A stretch of 63,620 nucleotides of DNA. Origin: an uncultured Erysipelotrichaceae bacterium (lineage in GTDB: Bacteria > Bacillota_I > Bacilli_A > Erysipelotrichales > Erysipelotrichaceae). A program made the translations under genes and the position numbers. Positions within the stretch are counted from its first letter, which is position 1; each line of letters opens with the position of its first letter. A model generated the notes under the pieces. That model saw nothing but the letters and a program-made list of their open reading frames with translations. It did not search any database and had not been told where the DNA came from. The stretch lies in assembly GCA_902793635.1 (NCBI GenBank), contig CADBEA010000009.1:1-63620 (forward strand), in the 5' to 3' direction. Shown here piece after piece: positions 1 through 7,876 of the stretch.

Positions 1-74
1 TAATCAGCATATTCCTTACCTCTTTGCGTTTAGATTAGTCTTTTTCCCGAAAATCGCTGTACACTGCCAGGTAC

Positions 75-99
75 ATCAACTAATTCTTTGAAAAGAGCG
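75..99 (+). repeat. Right terminal inverted repeat of an IS1595-like element (partial copy)
   Basis: This 25-base stretch differs at one base from the right end of the complete insertion sequence at 38004-39203. As in that copy, it carries a TAA stop inside the repeat, preceded by the codons for Ile-Asn. Upstream to the window edge only a short frame ending in SLYTARYIN is open before a stop at 36-38, so the rest of this element is either outside the window or decayed. The identity of the repeat is seen directly; that it marks a second IS copy is inference. Confidence 0.65.
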
Positions 100-104
100 A
101 CTAA

Positions 105-129
105 ATTAAAAACCTGCTTTCCGCAGGTT
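105..129 (-). terminator. Intrinsic terminator after Ntdp gene
   Basis: On the minus strand a 7-bp stem (AACCTGC / GCAGGTT) with a 5-base loop is followed by TTTTTAA. It lies 34 bases past the stop codon of the DUF402 gene and separates that gene from the IS end at 75-99. Confidence 0.7.
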
Positions 130-162
130 ATGCATGCATATATCAGAGCAAATCAGTGTATG

Positions 163-690
163 TCATCCGATCATATCCAGATACTGGTGATAATACTTTT
201 CAATACATTCTTCGTTGAACGGTTCCATACCCTTTTCCATTCTCTGGATCAGATCACCCATCTGTTTTTCAACGATATGTCTGACTTCGTCAGAATACTC
301 CATCTGTTTCGCATGTTCACTGTATTCATTTTCGTCAAGGATCTGATAACCGCCGTCCGGATACAGTTTGACATCCAGGTCGTAATCAATATTCTTGATT
401 GCTTCCCCGTCATATAAACTCGGTGAAGCAAGATTGCAGTAATAATAGATGCCGCTCATACGAATCATGGAAATGATATTGAACCAGAGATGTGTATAGA
501 AGAAACAGACTGCCGGCTCACGGGTCAGCCAGCGGCGGCCGTCCGCTTCAATGACCCATGTCTTGTCAGTGACTGCGACGATGCGGTCCTCGTTCGCTTC
601 CAGAACAAAACCTCTGCACCAGGTGCGGTGCAGGCTGCCATCATGTTTATAACTCTGTATATATACATAACTGCCAGTTTCCGGAAGCAT
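163..690 (-). CDS. Nucleoside tri-/diphosphatase, DUF402 (Ntdp/YgaC family)
   Basis: A 175-residue protein that matches the Ntdp/YgaC family of Firmicutes along its whole length. Recognisable parts are YIQSYKHDGSLHRTW near the N-terminus, the DGRRWLTREPAVCFFY block (about residues 50-65), YYYCNLASP (about 83-91), and NIDYDLDVKLYPDGGY (about 100-115). Family members are metal-dependent cytosolic phosphatases of nucleoside tri- and diphosphates. It is transcribed alone: a terminator follows and the next gene upstream has its own terminator at 752-777. The ribosome binding site is a weak purine run (AGAGAGAAA) before the ATG. No sign of damage. Confidence 0.85.
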   Translation of the reverse strand: MLPETGSYVYIQSYKHDGSLHRTWCRGFVLEANEDRIVAVTDKTWVIEADGRRWLTREPAVCFFYTHLWFNIISMIRMSGIYYYCNLASPSLYDGEAIKNIDYDLDVKLYPDGGYQILDENEYSEHAKQMEYSDEVRHIVEKQMGDLIQRMEKGMEPFNEECIEKYYHQYLDMIG

Positions 691-749
691 ACATTTCTCT
701 CTTTCTTCTACTCATTTTACCCTTTCGGACGGAAAGCGCAAATCCAAAA

Positions 750-777
750 AGAAATAATGCCGGAAATTCCGGCATTA
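750..777 (-). terminator. Terminator of the DUF3783-psuK-psuG-AAC(3) operon
   Basis: Minus-strand hairpin TAATGCCGG / CCGGCATTA with loop AAATT, followed by TTTCTTTTT. It overlaps the stop codon of the AAC(3)-like gene. Confidence 0.75.
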
Positions 778-1590
778 TCGGTACAGATCATAGACTACGG
801 TTCTTTCGTAGTAATGGGTTGCCTCATCGATGGCATGGGATGCTGAGAAAAACTGAATCGTTCCGCCGCCGAGGACGGTCTGACGGATCATGTTCTTCTT
901 CTGCATGATCGCCTTTACCTTCATAAAGGATTCACAGTTGGTATCCAGATCAAGATATTTCTTCCAGACCTGTTTTCCTTCATGTATCATGCTGGCGCCG
1001 CAGATTTTCACCGGCCGGCAGTCGCAGCGGTATTCAGCCAGATGCATGCATGTGCATGTATCGAAGTCGGTTCCAAGCAGCAGCACCGAGCCTTTCAGTT
1101 CATACAGTCTGGCGCACGGCGATTCTTCGGAAAGCGGAAAATGCACCGACTGCCGGTTGCACAGCAGTTTGGCATATCTGCCCCATGCGGCATAACTGAC
1201 AGCGGGATGGGAAGAAATCACCACACCTTCCCGATGCCGGAAGTTTTCCGCTACTTCACCCATGGCACGGATGTTGCCGTGGTGGCGGTCATAGGGCGGA
1301 ATTGCTTCGCGGATCTCTTTATAAAGATATGGTTCGATACCCGGATACTGCCAGTCGCTGGGCTCGCTGTTGTCAATGTTCTGCGTCGGCATCAGAATCG
1401 TGCCGCCGTCGCCGCAGATTTCCATCAGGGCATCTACCACGGTTCTGGCACCGCCGACGATGTAATCAAACGAAGACATTTTTGAATGCACTTCGATGAT
1501 CTGACTGCCGCTGACACCAAGTTTCTTCAATGCTGTTATCAGCATGTCCTTGGTGACCGGCTGGGCAACTGTCCTTTTCGTTTTCTCCAT
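775..1590 (-). CDS. AAC(3)-family acetyltransferase (Antibiotic_NAT fold)
   Basis: A 271-residue protein with the AAC(3)/YokD family pattern: an N-terminal region with VHSKMSSF and GGTILMPTQ, then RAMGEVAENFR and the family block SSHPAVSYAAWG, whose His is the likely acetyl-transfer residue, and LLLGTDFDTCTCMHLAEY further on. Family members move acetyl from acetyl-CoA to an amino group; aminoglycosides are only one known substrate, and most chromosomal relatives are not resistance genes. The start is the ATG after CAGGTAATC, five bases after the psuG stop, so it is the last gene of the pseudouridine operon. Substrate unknown; the link with pseudouridine breakdown is only from position. Confidence 0.75.
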   Translation of the reverse strand: MEKTKRTVAQPVTKDMLITALKKLGVSGSQIIEVHSKMSSFDYIVGGARTVVDALMEICGDGGTILMPTQNIDNSEPSDWQYPGIEPYLYKEIREAIPPYDRHHGNIRAMGEVAENFRHREGVVISSHPAVSYAAWGRYAKLLCNRQSVHFPLSEESPCARLYELKGSVLLLGTDFDTCTCMHLAEYRCDCRPVKICGASMIHEGKQVWKKYLDLDTNCESFMKVKAIMQKKNMIRQTVLGGGTIQFFSASHAIDEATHYYERTVVYDLYR

Positions 1591-1595
1591 AAAGA

Positions 1596-2501
1596 TTACC
1601 TGTAATATTCCTTCGCGATTTCCGTACCTACGGCTGCGTTGTTGAAAACCAGCTGAATATTTGCGGCAAGCGATTTGCCTTCTGTGATCTCGGCAATGCG
1701 GGCCAGCAGGAACGGTGTGCATTCCTTGCCTTTGATGCCCTTTTCATCCATGTCTCTGATCGCCTGTTCGATGTGAGCGTTGATGAAAGACGGATCCATG
1801 GATTCCGCTTCCGGAATCGGATTGGTGATCAGCACGCCGCCGTCAAGGCCCAGTTCTCTTTTGGCTCTGATGATATCAGCCGCTTCTTTGGCGCTGTCCA
1901 CTCTGGCATCGACTTTCAGACCTGATGTACGAGTATAGAAAGCCGGCAGTTCGTCTGTCTGGTAGCCGAGTACCGGCACACCTTTGGTTTCCAGAACTTC
2001 CAGGGTTTTCGGCAGATCGAGGATCGCCTTGGCACCGGCGCAGATAACCGTCACGTTGGTGCGGGCCAGTTCTTCCAGATCAGCCGAGATATCAAATGTT
2101 TCTTCAGCGCCTCTGTGAACACCGCCGATACCGCCGGTCACGAAGAATTCCACACCGCCCAGTGCGGCGATGATCATCGTTGTTGCGACGGTTGTCGCAC
2201 CCCAGGATTTGCGGGCCATGATCACCGGCAGATCGCGGCGGGACACTTTCGGAATGCTCATACCGCGGCGGCCGAACTCCTCGATCTCCTGCGGATTCAT
2301 ACCGACAACACCAACACCGTCAATGATACCGATGGTAGCCGGCACCCCACCGTGCTCACGTACGATCTTTTCCACGGAAAGCGCTGTTTCGACATTCTGC
2401 GGATATGGCATGCCGTGGGAAATGATCGTGGATTCCAGGGCGACAACTGCCTTTTTTTCTTTTAAAGCCTGTTCGACTTCGGGATTAACTCTGATCAGCA
2501 T
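1596..2501 (-). CDS. psuG: Pseudouridine-5'-phosphate glycosidase
   Basis: A 301-residue PsuG. It cleaves the C-C bond of pseudouridine 5'-phosphate to uracil and ribose 5-phosphate in the cytosol. Conserved blocks seen are ALESTIISHGMPYPQN (about 22-36), KSWGATTVATTM (about 98-109), FVTGGIGGVHRGAE (about 119-132), the AGAKAILDLPKTLE block with the active-site Lys (about 155-168) and GVLITNPIP. It overlaps the 3' end of psuK by 7 bases, so the two are translationally coupled. Length is normal for the family. Confidence 0.95.
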   Translation of the reverse strand: MLIRVNPEVEQALKEKKAVVALESTIISHGMPYPQNVETALSVEKIVREHGGVPATIGIIDGVGVVGMNPQEIEEFGRRGMSIPKVSRRDLPVIMARKSWGATTVATTMIIAALGGVEFFVTGGIGGVHRGAEETFDISADLEELARTNVTVICAGAKAILDLPKTLEVLETKGVPVLGYQTDELPAFYTRTSGLKVDARVDSAKEAADIIRAKRELGLDGGVLITNPIPEAESMDPSFINAHIEQAIRDMDEKGIKGKECTPFLLARIAEITEGKSLAANIQLVFNNAAVGTEIAKEYYR

Positions 2502-3436
2502 AGATTGACCTCTCTTATTTCCATTGACGCCTCTGCTTCTTCAATATCAGCAAGACACAGACGGCGCCGGTTTACCGCATCCTGTTCGATCGTCATGACA
2601 GCCGCGCTGATGGCGGAACGCACCGCCTGCCGCGGGTCGATGCCATGCAGACGTCTCGTCAGATACGCACCCAGGAAGGAGTCGCCTCCGCCGGTCGCGT
2701 TATCCAGATCGATCAGCCGGTGGGTAAACCATTTTTTTTCTTTTTCCGTCCCTAATAATACACCCTGCTCAGCCATGGAAATAATGATTTCCTTCACACC
2801 TCTTTCCAGAAACCAGTCCAGACTTCGGCAGGCACTTTCTTCATCAATGATCTCAATGCCGTTCAGCTGCTGTGCTTCAAAGACATTGGGTTTGAAAATA
2901 GCCAGTGAGGGCAGCACATCCTGCAGCCGGAGACATTTGGAGGCACTGACCGGATCGGCCGCCAGAGCACAGGGTGCGTTTTCCGCCACATAGCGGATAC
3001 ATTCCAGTTCAAGGTTGGCGTCGATGACAATCATATCATTCTTTGTCAGTCCTGACAGCACCGGTTTCAGATGTTCCGGCTTCATCTCCCTGAGGTTGCG
3101 CATATCACTCATCGCCACCCGCATATCATGATTGCTGTCGAGAATGGCAATATACATCGAACTCGGATAATCCTCACTGACAATGCTGAAGGAAGTATCC
3201 ATACCCAGCGCGTCACAGTCCGCTTTCATCATCCGGCCGTAACTGTCAGCTGAAAATACCGAGACAAACAACGGCTTTTCACCAAGCAGCGCCAGGATCT
3301 GGGCAATGTTTCTTCCCACCCCGCCGAAACTGACGTCGATCACGCCGGGGTTAGAGTCAAAATTACGGAGCGGTTCCAGACTGGCTCCGCAGATATCGAT
3401 ATTGGATCCGCCGATTACACAGATTCTTTCCTGCAT
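2495..3436 (-). CDS. psuK: PfkB-family kinase, pseudouridine kinase
   Basis: A 313-residue PfkB sugar/nucleoside kinase. The N-terminal signature CVIGGSNIDI and GGVGRNIAQ are present, and the catalytic motif near the C-terminus reads TGGGDSF in place of the usual GAGDS, the Asp being the expected base. Position directly upstream of and overlapping psuG points to pseudouridine as substrate, giving pseudouridine 5'-phosphate for PsuG. The start is the ATG after AGAGGAAT; a longer open frame upstream has no ribosome binding site and runs into DUF3783. The Gly-for-Ala change in the motif is minor. Confidence 0.88.
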   Translation of the reverse strand: MQERICVIGGSNIDICGASLEPLRNFDSNPGVIDVSFGGVGRNIAQILALLGEKPLFVSVFSADSYGRMMKADCDALGMDTSFSIVSEDYPSSMYIAILDSNHDMRVAMSDMRNLREMKPEHLKPVLSGLTKNDMIVIDANLELECIRYVAENAPCALAADPVSASKCLRLQDVLPSLAIFKPNVFEAQQLNGIEIIDEESACRSLDWFLERGVKEIIISMAEQGVLLGTEKEKKWFTHRLIDLDNATGGGDSFLGAYLTRRLHGIDPRQAVRSAISAAVMTIEQDAVNRRRLCLADIEEAEASMEIREVNLC

Positions 3437-3449
3437 ATTCCTCTGTCTC

Positions 3450-4007
3450 CTAGTGTACGATCTTGACGGCCGGCTCCATTGCCTTCCGCAGCCGCCGGAT
3501 CGCTTCATCGACTTCCGCCAGTTCCTGCTGATCATCTTTCAGCAGAAGATATCCTTCCAGCAGTGCGGCTTTGAGTTCGGTACTGTCCGAAGCATCCATC
3601 GCCGAAAGATCGATGCCGTTGCAGTCCTGCAGCATTTCATCCAGTTCATTCAGTTTTTCCATCAGAACATGTTCTTCCCGCACTTCATCGAGAAGTTTGG
3701 CAAGCGTCCAGGTTTCATTGATTCTGGTGCGGACGATCACCGTTCCCTTGAACGGCCGGCCGGCATCTTCAAAAGCTTTCAGAAGAACGATCAGATCTTC
3801 CGAGCTGATGCCATCCATCAGCATGTATTCACCCTCCGCTTCCGCATGCATGTTATCCAGGTCGTCATTCAGTTCAAAAAGATCCCGGACAAGTACGGAC
3901 ATGCATGTGTCATTGAGGATATACATTGCCACATCATAGCCGATCGCGACATTCTGATACAGATCGGCATCTATTTCATTAATTCCATAAAGCAGTATTT
4001 TTTTCAT
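3450..4007 (-). CDS. DUF3783-like protein
   Basis: A 185-residue acidic cytosolic protein that begins KKILLYGINEID and carries a central block (about 60-110) resembling DUF3783, then a charged helical C-terminal half with repeated Leu/Glu that may form a coiled coil. No catalytic motif is visible. It is the first gene of the operon with psuK 13 bases downstream. The ATG follows a TAAAAT box by only six bases (4014-4019), so the message could start at or near the start codon; no convincing -35 is seen. Function unknown. Confidence 0.6.
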   Translation of the reverse strand: MKKILLYGINEIDADLYQNVAIGYDVAMYILNDTCMSVLVRDLFELNDDLDNMHAEAEGEYMLMDGISSEDLIVLLKAFEDAGRPFKGTVIVRTRINETWTLAKLLDEVREEHVLMEKLNELDEMLQDCNGIDLSAMDASDSTELKAALLEGYLLLKDDQQELAEVDEAIRRLRKAMEPAVKIVH

Positions 4008-4113
4008 GATTCCATTTTATCTTATTCTGCCGCATAATCCCATCCTTAGCGTTGGCCTTCCCTTTTTCCCGAATTGTCATTACAATAAAAATAGCATCAG
4101 GAGGAAGTGTTTT

Positions 4114-4491
4114 ATGACAATGCCGATTTATGAATCCGCGGAAGATTATCTGGAGGCGATACTGCGTATCCAGCAGGAAAAAGGAGTCGTTCATTCTGTT
4201 GATATTGCCGGACTGAAGCACTTCTCCAAAGCAAGTGTCAGTGTGGCCATGAAAAAACTGCGTGAGAACGGCTATATCACAATGGAAAAGAACGGTGTCA
4301 TCAATCTGCTCGAGCCCGGCCGGAAAATAGCCGAGCGTATCTATGAACGCCATCAGTTCCTGACAAATCTCTTTGTAAATCTGGGTGTCGACCAGGAGAC
4401 AGCCGAGGATGACGCATGCAAAGTCGAGCATGATCTCAGTGAAGTCACCTTCCAGAAGATCAAGGACGCATACACAGCGAAGAAGATCTGA
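4114..4491 (+). CDS. mntR: DtxR/MntR-family metal-dependent regulator
   Basis: A 125-residue regulator: winged helix-turn-helix (about 1-65, with the recognition helix around SKASVSVAMKKL) and a metal-binding dimerisation domain. There is no C-terminal SH3-like domain, as in MntR. Metal-ligand positions by family alignment: Asp11, Glu14, His80, Cys102, Glu105 and His106; Cys at the fifth site is typical of iron-type DtxR, while Asp/Glu at 11/14 are MntR-like. AGGAGG lies nine bases before the ATG. It diverges from the DUF3783 gene. Metal (Mn or Fe) cannot be told from the sequence; the gene symbol is by family. Confidence 0.82.
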   Translation: MTMPIYESAEDYLEAILRIQQEKGVVHSVDIAGLKHFSKASVSVAMKKLRENGYITMEKNGVINLLEPGRKIAERIYERHQFLTNLFVNLGVDQETAEDDACKVEHDLSEVTFQKIKDAYTAKKI

Positions 4492-4516
4492 AAACAGCCA
4501 CGGCTGTTTTTTTTAT
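4492..4516 (+). terminator. Terminator of the metal regulator gene
   Basis: Stem AAACAGCC / GGCTGTTT with a 2-base loop, continuing into a run of eight T, right after the TGA stop. Confidence 0.8.
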
Positions 4517-4526
4517 GTCTTTCCGT

Positions 4527-4556
4527 AAAAAAAGGCCTGCATTTTCATGCAGACCC
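4527..4556 (-). terminator. Terminator of the OB-fold lipoprotein gene
   Basis: Minus-strand stem GGTCTGCAT / ATGCAGGCC with loop GAAA, followed by seven T. Confidence 0.8.
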
Positions 4557-4573
4557 GAATCGATCAGAACTTC

Positions 4574-5332
4574 TTATTTGACTTTGACAGATGTGATATG
4601 CGGGTTCATTCCTTCATACCAGTAAAGGAAGCCTTCCATATCAATGACATCGCCGACCTTGAGGTTTTCAACAGTGTTGTAAACTTCTGTCGTGCTGTCG
4701 GTCAGATAGGATTCAACTGTGAATGTGTACTTCTTGCCGTCCAGGGAAGCATCGAAGTAGAGGTCGTCGCCTTCGTTGCCGGAGTTGTCCCAGTTGTAAT
4801 AGAACGCATTTCCGTCACCCTTGTCTTCGACTGTCAGTCCGTTGAAGCCTACCTTCTGGTTCATGAAGCTGACCAGTTCGTCAGTGCCCAGAGCGGAAGT
4901 AACATCAGTAACCGGAGCGACCCATTTGCCGTCTGCCAGTTCGAATGTGCCTTCAGCGATTTCGATGACACCGGTGCCTTCCGGCCACTGTGTCTTGGTG
5001 CCCTTGACACGGATCAGCTGACCTTCTGTCAGTTTCTTGTAGTCATCTTCAGAACATGCCATGTTGTAGAACAGATAACCGCCGTCTTTGTCCTGAGCGT
5101 AAACGGTCGCAGTGTCCTGCCACCAGGACTGCTTGCCCTGAACAAATGCTTCGACGACGACTTCGCTGCCCATGTCAGCTGCCATAAAGTCAGCATAGCT
5201 CATAACGCCTTCCGACTTTTCAACATCAGCGGTCTGCTCTGTTGTTTCAGCCGGTTTCTCTTCCTGCTTGGCTCCGCAGCCAGCGGCCAGCAGTACTGAG
5301 AGTGTCAATACTGAAGCAAATACCTTTTTCAT
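4574..5332 (-). CDS. Lipoprotein with two OB-fold-like domains
   Basis: A 252-residue exported protein. The N-terminus is a lipoprotein signal peptide ending LLAAGC (Cys19 lipidated), then a Glu/Thr-rich linker. Two similar beta-rich halves follow: one with EVVVEAFVQG and GQLIRVKGTKTQW (about 55-135) and one with KVGFNGLTVE and VGDVIDMEGFLYWYEG (about 155-250), each resembling the tRNA_anti/OB-fold pattern of other Firmicute lipoproteins. No enzyme motif is seen. It would sit on the outer face of the membrane. It is downstream of the sugar ABC binding protein on the same strand with a 70-base gap containing a TATAAT box and GGAGAG ribosome binding site, so it probably has its own promoter. 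Confidence 0.6.
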   Translation of the reverse strand: MKKVFASVLTLSVLLAAGCGAKQEEKPAETTEQTADVEKSEGVMSYADFMAADMGSEVVVEAFVQGKQSWWQDTATVYAQDKDGGYLFYNMACSEDDYKKLTEGQLIRVKGTKTQWPEGTGVIEIAEGTFELADGKWVAPVTDVTSALGTDELVSFMNQKVGFNGLTVEDKGDGNAFYYNWDNSGNEGDDLYFDASLDGKKYTFTVESYLTDSTTEVYNTVENLKVGDVIDMEGFLYWYEGMNPHITSVKVK

Positions 5333-5402
5333 TCTTTCTCTCCTTGTTGTAGATCATTCTACGGTTTTATTATAAACGGTTTTTGATAAAGCGTATGTAT
5401 TA

Positions 5403-6992
5403 TCAACTGCTTTTGCGGCGGTTTTTTGCCTGCTCGTATGCGTAATAGATACCCATCAGCACCCAGATCACCACCAGGGTGATCAGCAGGTTGCGGGAAG
5501 CGGCGGGCAGTTCGCCCAGTTCCGCCTTGCCAGCCGCGGCGCTGCCGAGGTTGTCGAGGTGATACAGCGACGTCACGCTTGCGAATAGTTCTTCCAGATA
5601 AGCGTCGTCGATCTCCTCCTTGCGGCGCACGGATTTCGTCACGCTTTCGATCATCTGACCGGCCGCGTCACGCACCGAAGCCGAACCGTTGAAGACCGGT
5701 GTGACAAATGTGTACTGAACATTGTCCATCAGCAGCTGTGATGCCTTGATCTTGACGTCGTAATGGGCTGTGTTGTCAGTGCCGATCAGCGACAGATATT
5801 CCTGATAGGACGGATCGTTCTGGGCTCTGAGAGTTACCGGCACATAGCCTTCTGTTTCGGCATAGGCAATCTGCACGTCATTGCTCAGAAGATACTGGGC
5901 AAACAGCCACGACGCCAGCACTTCCTGCGGATCGTGCTTGTTGAAGACGCAGACCGACGGTCCCTGGGAAATCATCTTCGGATGGGACGGATCAAACTGC
6001 GGCACGGTCATGACTTCCGTTTCAAATTCCACGAAACGGTCGGCACTGATATCGGAAAGCGGCGCGTAGGTTCCCATCCAGGTTGAGCCGGCTGTCGAGT
6101 CAATGGCGAACAGACACTGGCCGGCATTCAGGAAGTTGGCCGGATAACTGGAGATCTTAAACGTCGAGAAAGCCTTGGTGCGGCCGTGTTCGCCGATCAT
6201 TTTCAGCAGATCCTTGGTCGTGTCGTTGAACATCAGGATCTCGCCGTCGGCGGTCGAATAGCCGGAACCCTTCTGTTCGATCATCTGGATCATCATATTG
6301 TCGGTTGACTTATAGATGATCGGAATCATGACCTTCTGGCCGTTGACGAGGAAGTTGTCCTCCTCATCCTTCTGCATGGCTGCTTCCGCAACTTCAAACA
6401 TGAAGTCCCATGTCAATGTTTCCGGCAGTGTGTAGCCCAGTTTTTCAACATATGTCCGGTTGACATAAACCGCTTCCGTCGAACGCATGTAGGGCAGCGC
6501 GTAATAGTGATCCTGGAAGGAACATTCCTGCAGGAACTGGGGAACGATTTCATCCTTCCCTACCGAATCGTAAACGACCTCACTGCCGCCGAGACCGTAT
6601 TTCGGATCCGCGAAGAGATCGTCCAGACTGATCACAGCATTGCCGGTCAGATAGGTTGCGATATGATCCGGATAGGTAATACAGATATTCGGAGTGGTGT
6701 TGGTGGCGATATTGGTAATGACATCGTTGTAGATCTTGCCGTAATCAGTATACAGACGCAGATTGACATGGATATTCGGATAATATTTTTCAAAATCCTG
6801 AATGGCCTGTTCATAGATCATTGTCTGTGTCTTGTTGGTGTCATTCTTGGCCCAGAAAGTGATTTCATACTGGCGGCTTGTATCGAAGGCTTCGGGAATC
6901 TCAAAGGCAGCAGCGGCAGTTGAGCCGTGGCAGCCGCTCAGCAGACTCACCAGCAGAGCAGCCGAAGCCAGAATCTTTCCTGTCTTTCTCAT
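5403..6992 (-). CDS. ABC transporter solute-binding lipoprotein, family 1, with extra C-terminal membrane segment
   Basis: A 529-residue solute-binding protein of the carbohydrate family 1 (ITFWAKNDTN at the mature N-terminus, typical of sugar binders). Signal peptide with lipobox LLSGC (Cys21). Unusually the C-terminus has a hydrophobic stretch, about residues 502-518 (LITLVVIWVLMGIYYAY), followed by a basic tail, so the protein would be held in the membrane at both ends. Length is about 100 residues above a typical family 1 protein. It is the last gene of the operon and overlaps the upstream permease by 4 bases (ATGA). Substrate not determined. Confidence 0.85.
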   Translation of the reverse strand: MRKTGKILASAALLVSLLSGCHGSTAAAAFEIPEAFDTSRQYEITFWAKNDTNKTQTMIYEQAIQDFEKYYPNIHVNLRLYTDYGKIYNDVITNIATNTTPNICITYPDHIATYLTGNAVISLDDLFADPKYGLGGSEVVYDSVGKDEIVPQFLQECSFQDHYYALPYMRSTEAVYVNRTYVEKLGYTLPETLTWDFMFEVAEAAMQKDEEDNFLVNGQKVMIPIIYKSTDNMMIQMIEQKGSGYSTADGEILMFNDTTKDLLKMIGEHGRTKAFSTFKISSYPANFLNAGQCLFAIDSTAGSTWMGTYAPLSDISADRFVEFETEVMTVPQFDPSHPKMISQGPSVCVFNKHDPQEVLASWLFAQYLLSNDVQIAYAETEGYVPVTLRAQNDPSYQEYLSLIGTDNTAHYDVKIKASQLLMDNVQYTFVTPVFNGSASVRDAAGQMIESVTKSVRRKEEIDDAYLEELFASVTSLYHLDNLGSAAAGKAELGELPAASRNLLITLVVIWVLMGIYYAYEQAKNRRKSS

Positions 6993-7864
6993 CCTTTCGT
7001 ACCTCCCCGCGAGACACCTTCCATGATCTTCTTGTGGAAGATCAGGAACAGTATGATCAGCGGAATGGAAATGACGACGACAGCCGCCATCATGGCCGGG
7101 ATGTTCTCACGGCCGAAGCCGCTTTCACGGATGGTCTGAATACCGTTGGACACCAGGAAGTATTCCTGCTTGTCAGTGATCAGACGCGGCCATACATAGG
7201 AATTCCAGCATTCGATGATCTTCAGAATGGTAATCGTGACGATCGTCGGTGAGCAGATCGGGATCATGACCTTCCACAGATACTTGAAGTCGGAAGTGCC
7301 GTCCACTTTCGCGGCTTTGTACAGTTCATCGGGAACCTGCTCGAAATTTTCCTTCAGCAGGTAGATATAGAAGATCGACGTGACGGAAGGCAGAATCAGA
7401 CCCCAGAAGGTATTGCGCATACCCCAGTTGGTGATCGTCACGAAGTTGGTGATGATAACCAGTTCATTGGGGATCATCATCAGCGACAGGAACATGCCGA
7501 ATGTCATATCACGGCCGGCGAACTTCAGTCTGGCAAAGGCAAACGCCGCCAGCACTATCACCGCCAGCATGATCACTGTTGTAGACAGTGTGAAGATAAT
7601 GGTGTTGCTGAAATATCTGGCCAGCGGCACCGCCGTGAAGGCTTCCTTGTAATTCTCCATCGTCGGTGAGGTGGTAAAGAACTGCGGAATGTATTCGCCG
7701 TTATAGGCACTGTAGCTTTTGACGGACGTCAGCAGCATCCAGTAGAACGGGAACAGAACGATCAGCGCCCAGAGGGTAAGCAGAACATAGGTGACGGTCG
7801 TACGGATACTGTCCGCCCGCTTCTGCCTTTTTTCAATTTTCATGTATTCACTGTTGGTAGTCAT
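6989..7864 (-). CDS. Carbohydrate ABC transporter permease (second, MalG/UgpE-like)
   Basis: A 291-residue inner-membrane permease with about six membrane segments and the EAA loop ELYKAAKVDGTSDFKYLWKV about 90 residues before the C-terminus, which contacts the ATPase. The N-terminus starts with a short cytosolic tail and VTYVLLTLWALIVLFPFYWML. The ATG chosen follows AGAGGTG by six bases; a GTG three codons upstream is less likely. It pairs with the permease at 7877-8767 to form the channel. Confidence 0.9.
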   Translation of the reverse strand: MTTNSEYMKIEKRQKRADSIRTTVTYVLLTLWALIVLFPFYWMLLTSVKSYSAYNGEYIPQFFTTSPTMENYKEAFTAVPLARYFSNTIIFTLSTTVIMLAVIVLAAFAFARLKFAGRDMTFGMFLSLMMIPNELVIITNFVTITNWGMRNTFWGLILPSVTSIFYIYLLKENFEQVPDELYKAAKVDGTSDFKYLWKVMIPICSPTIVTITILKIIECWNSYVWPRLITDKQEYFLVSNGIQTIRESGFGRENIPAMMAAVVVISIPLIILFLIFHKKIMEGVSRGGTKG

Positions 7865-7876
7865 ACACTTCACCTC

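Noticed and set aside
775-1590. Aminoglycoside resistance gene
   Set aside because: The AAC(3) fold alone does not show resistance; the operon context points to a metabolic role.
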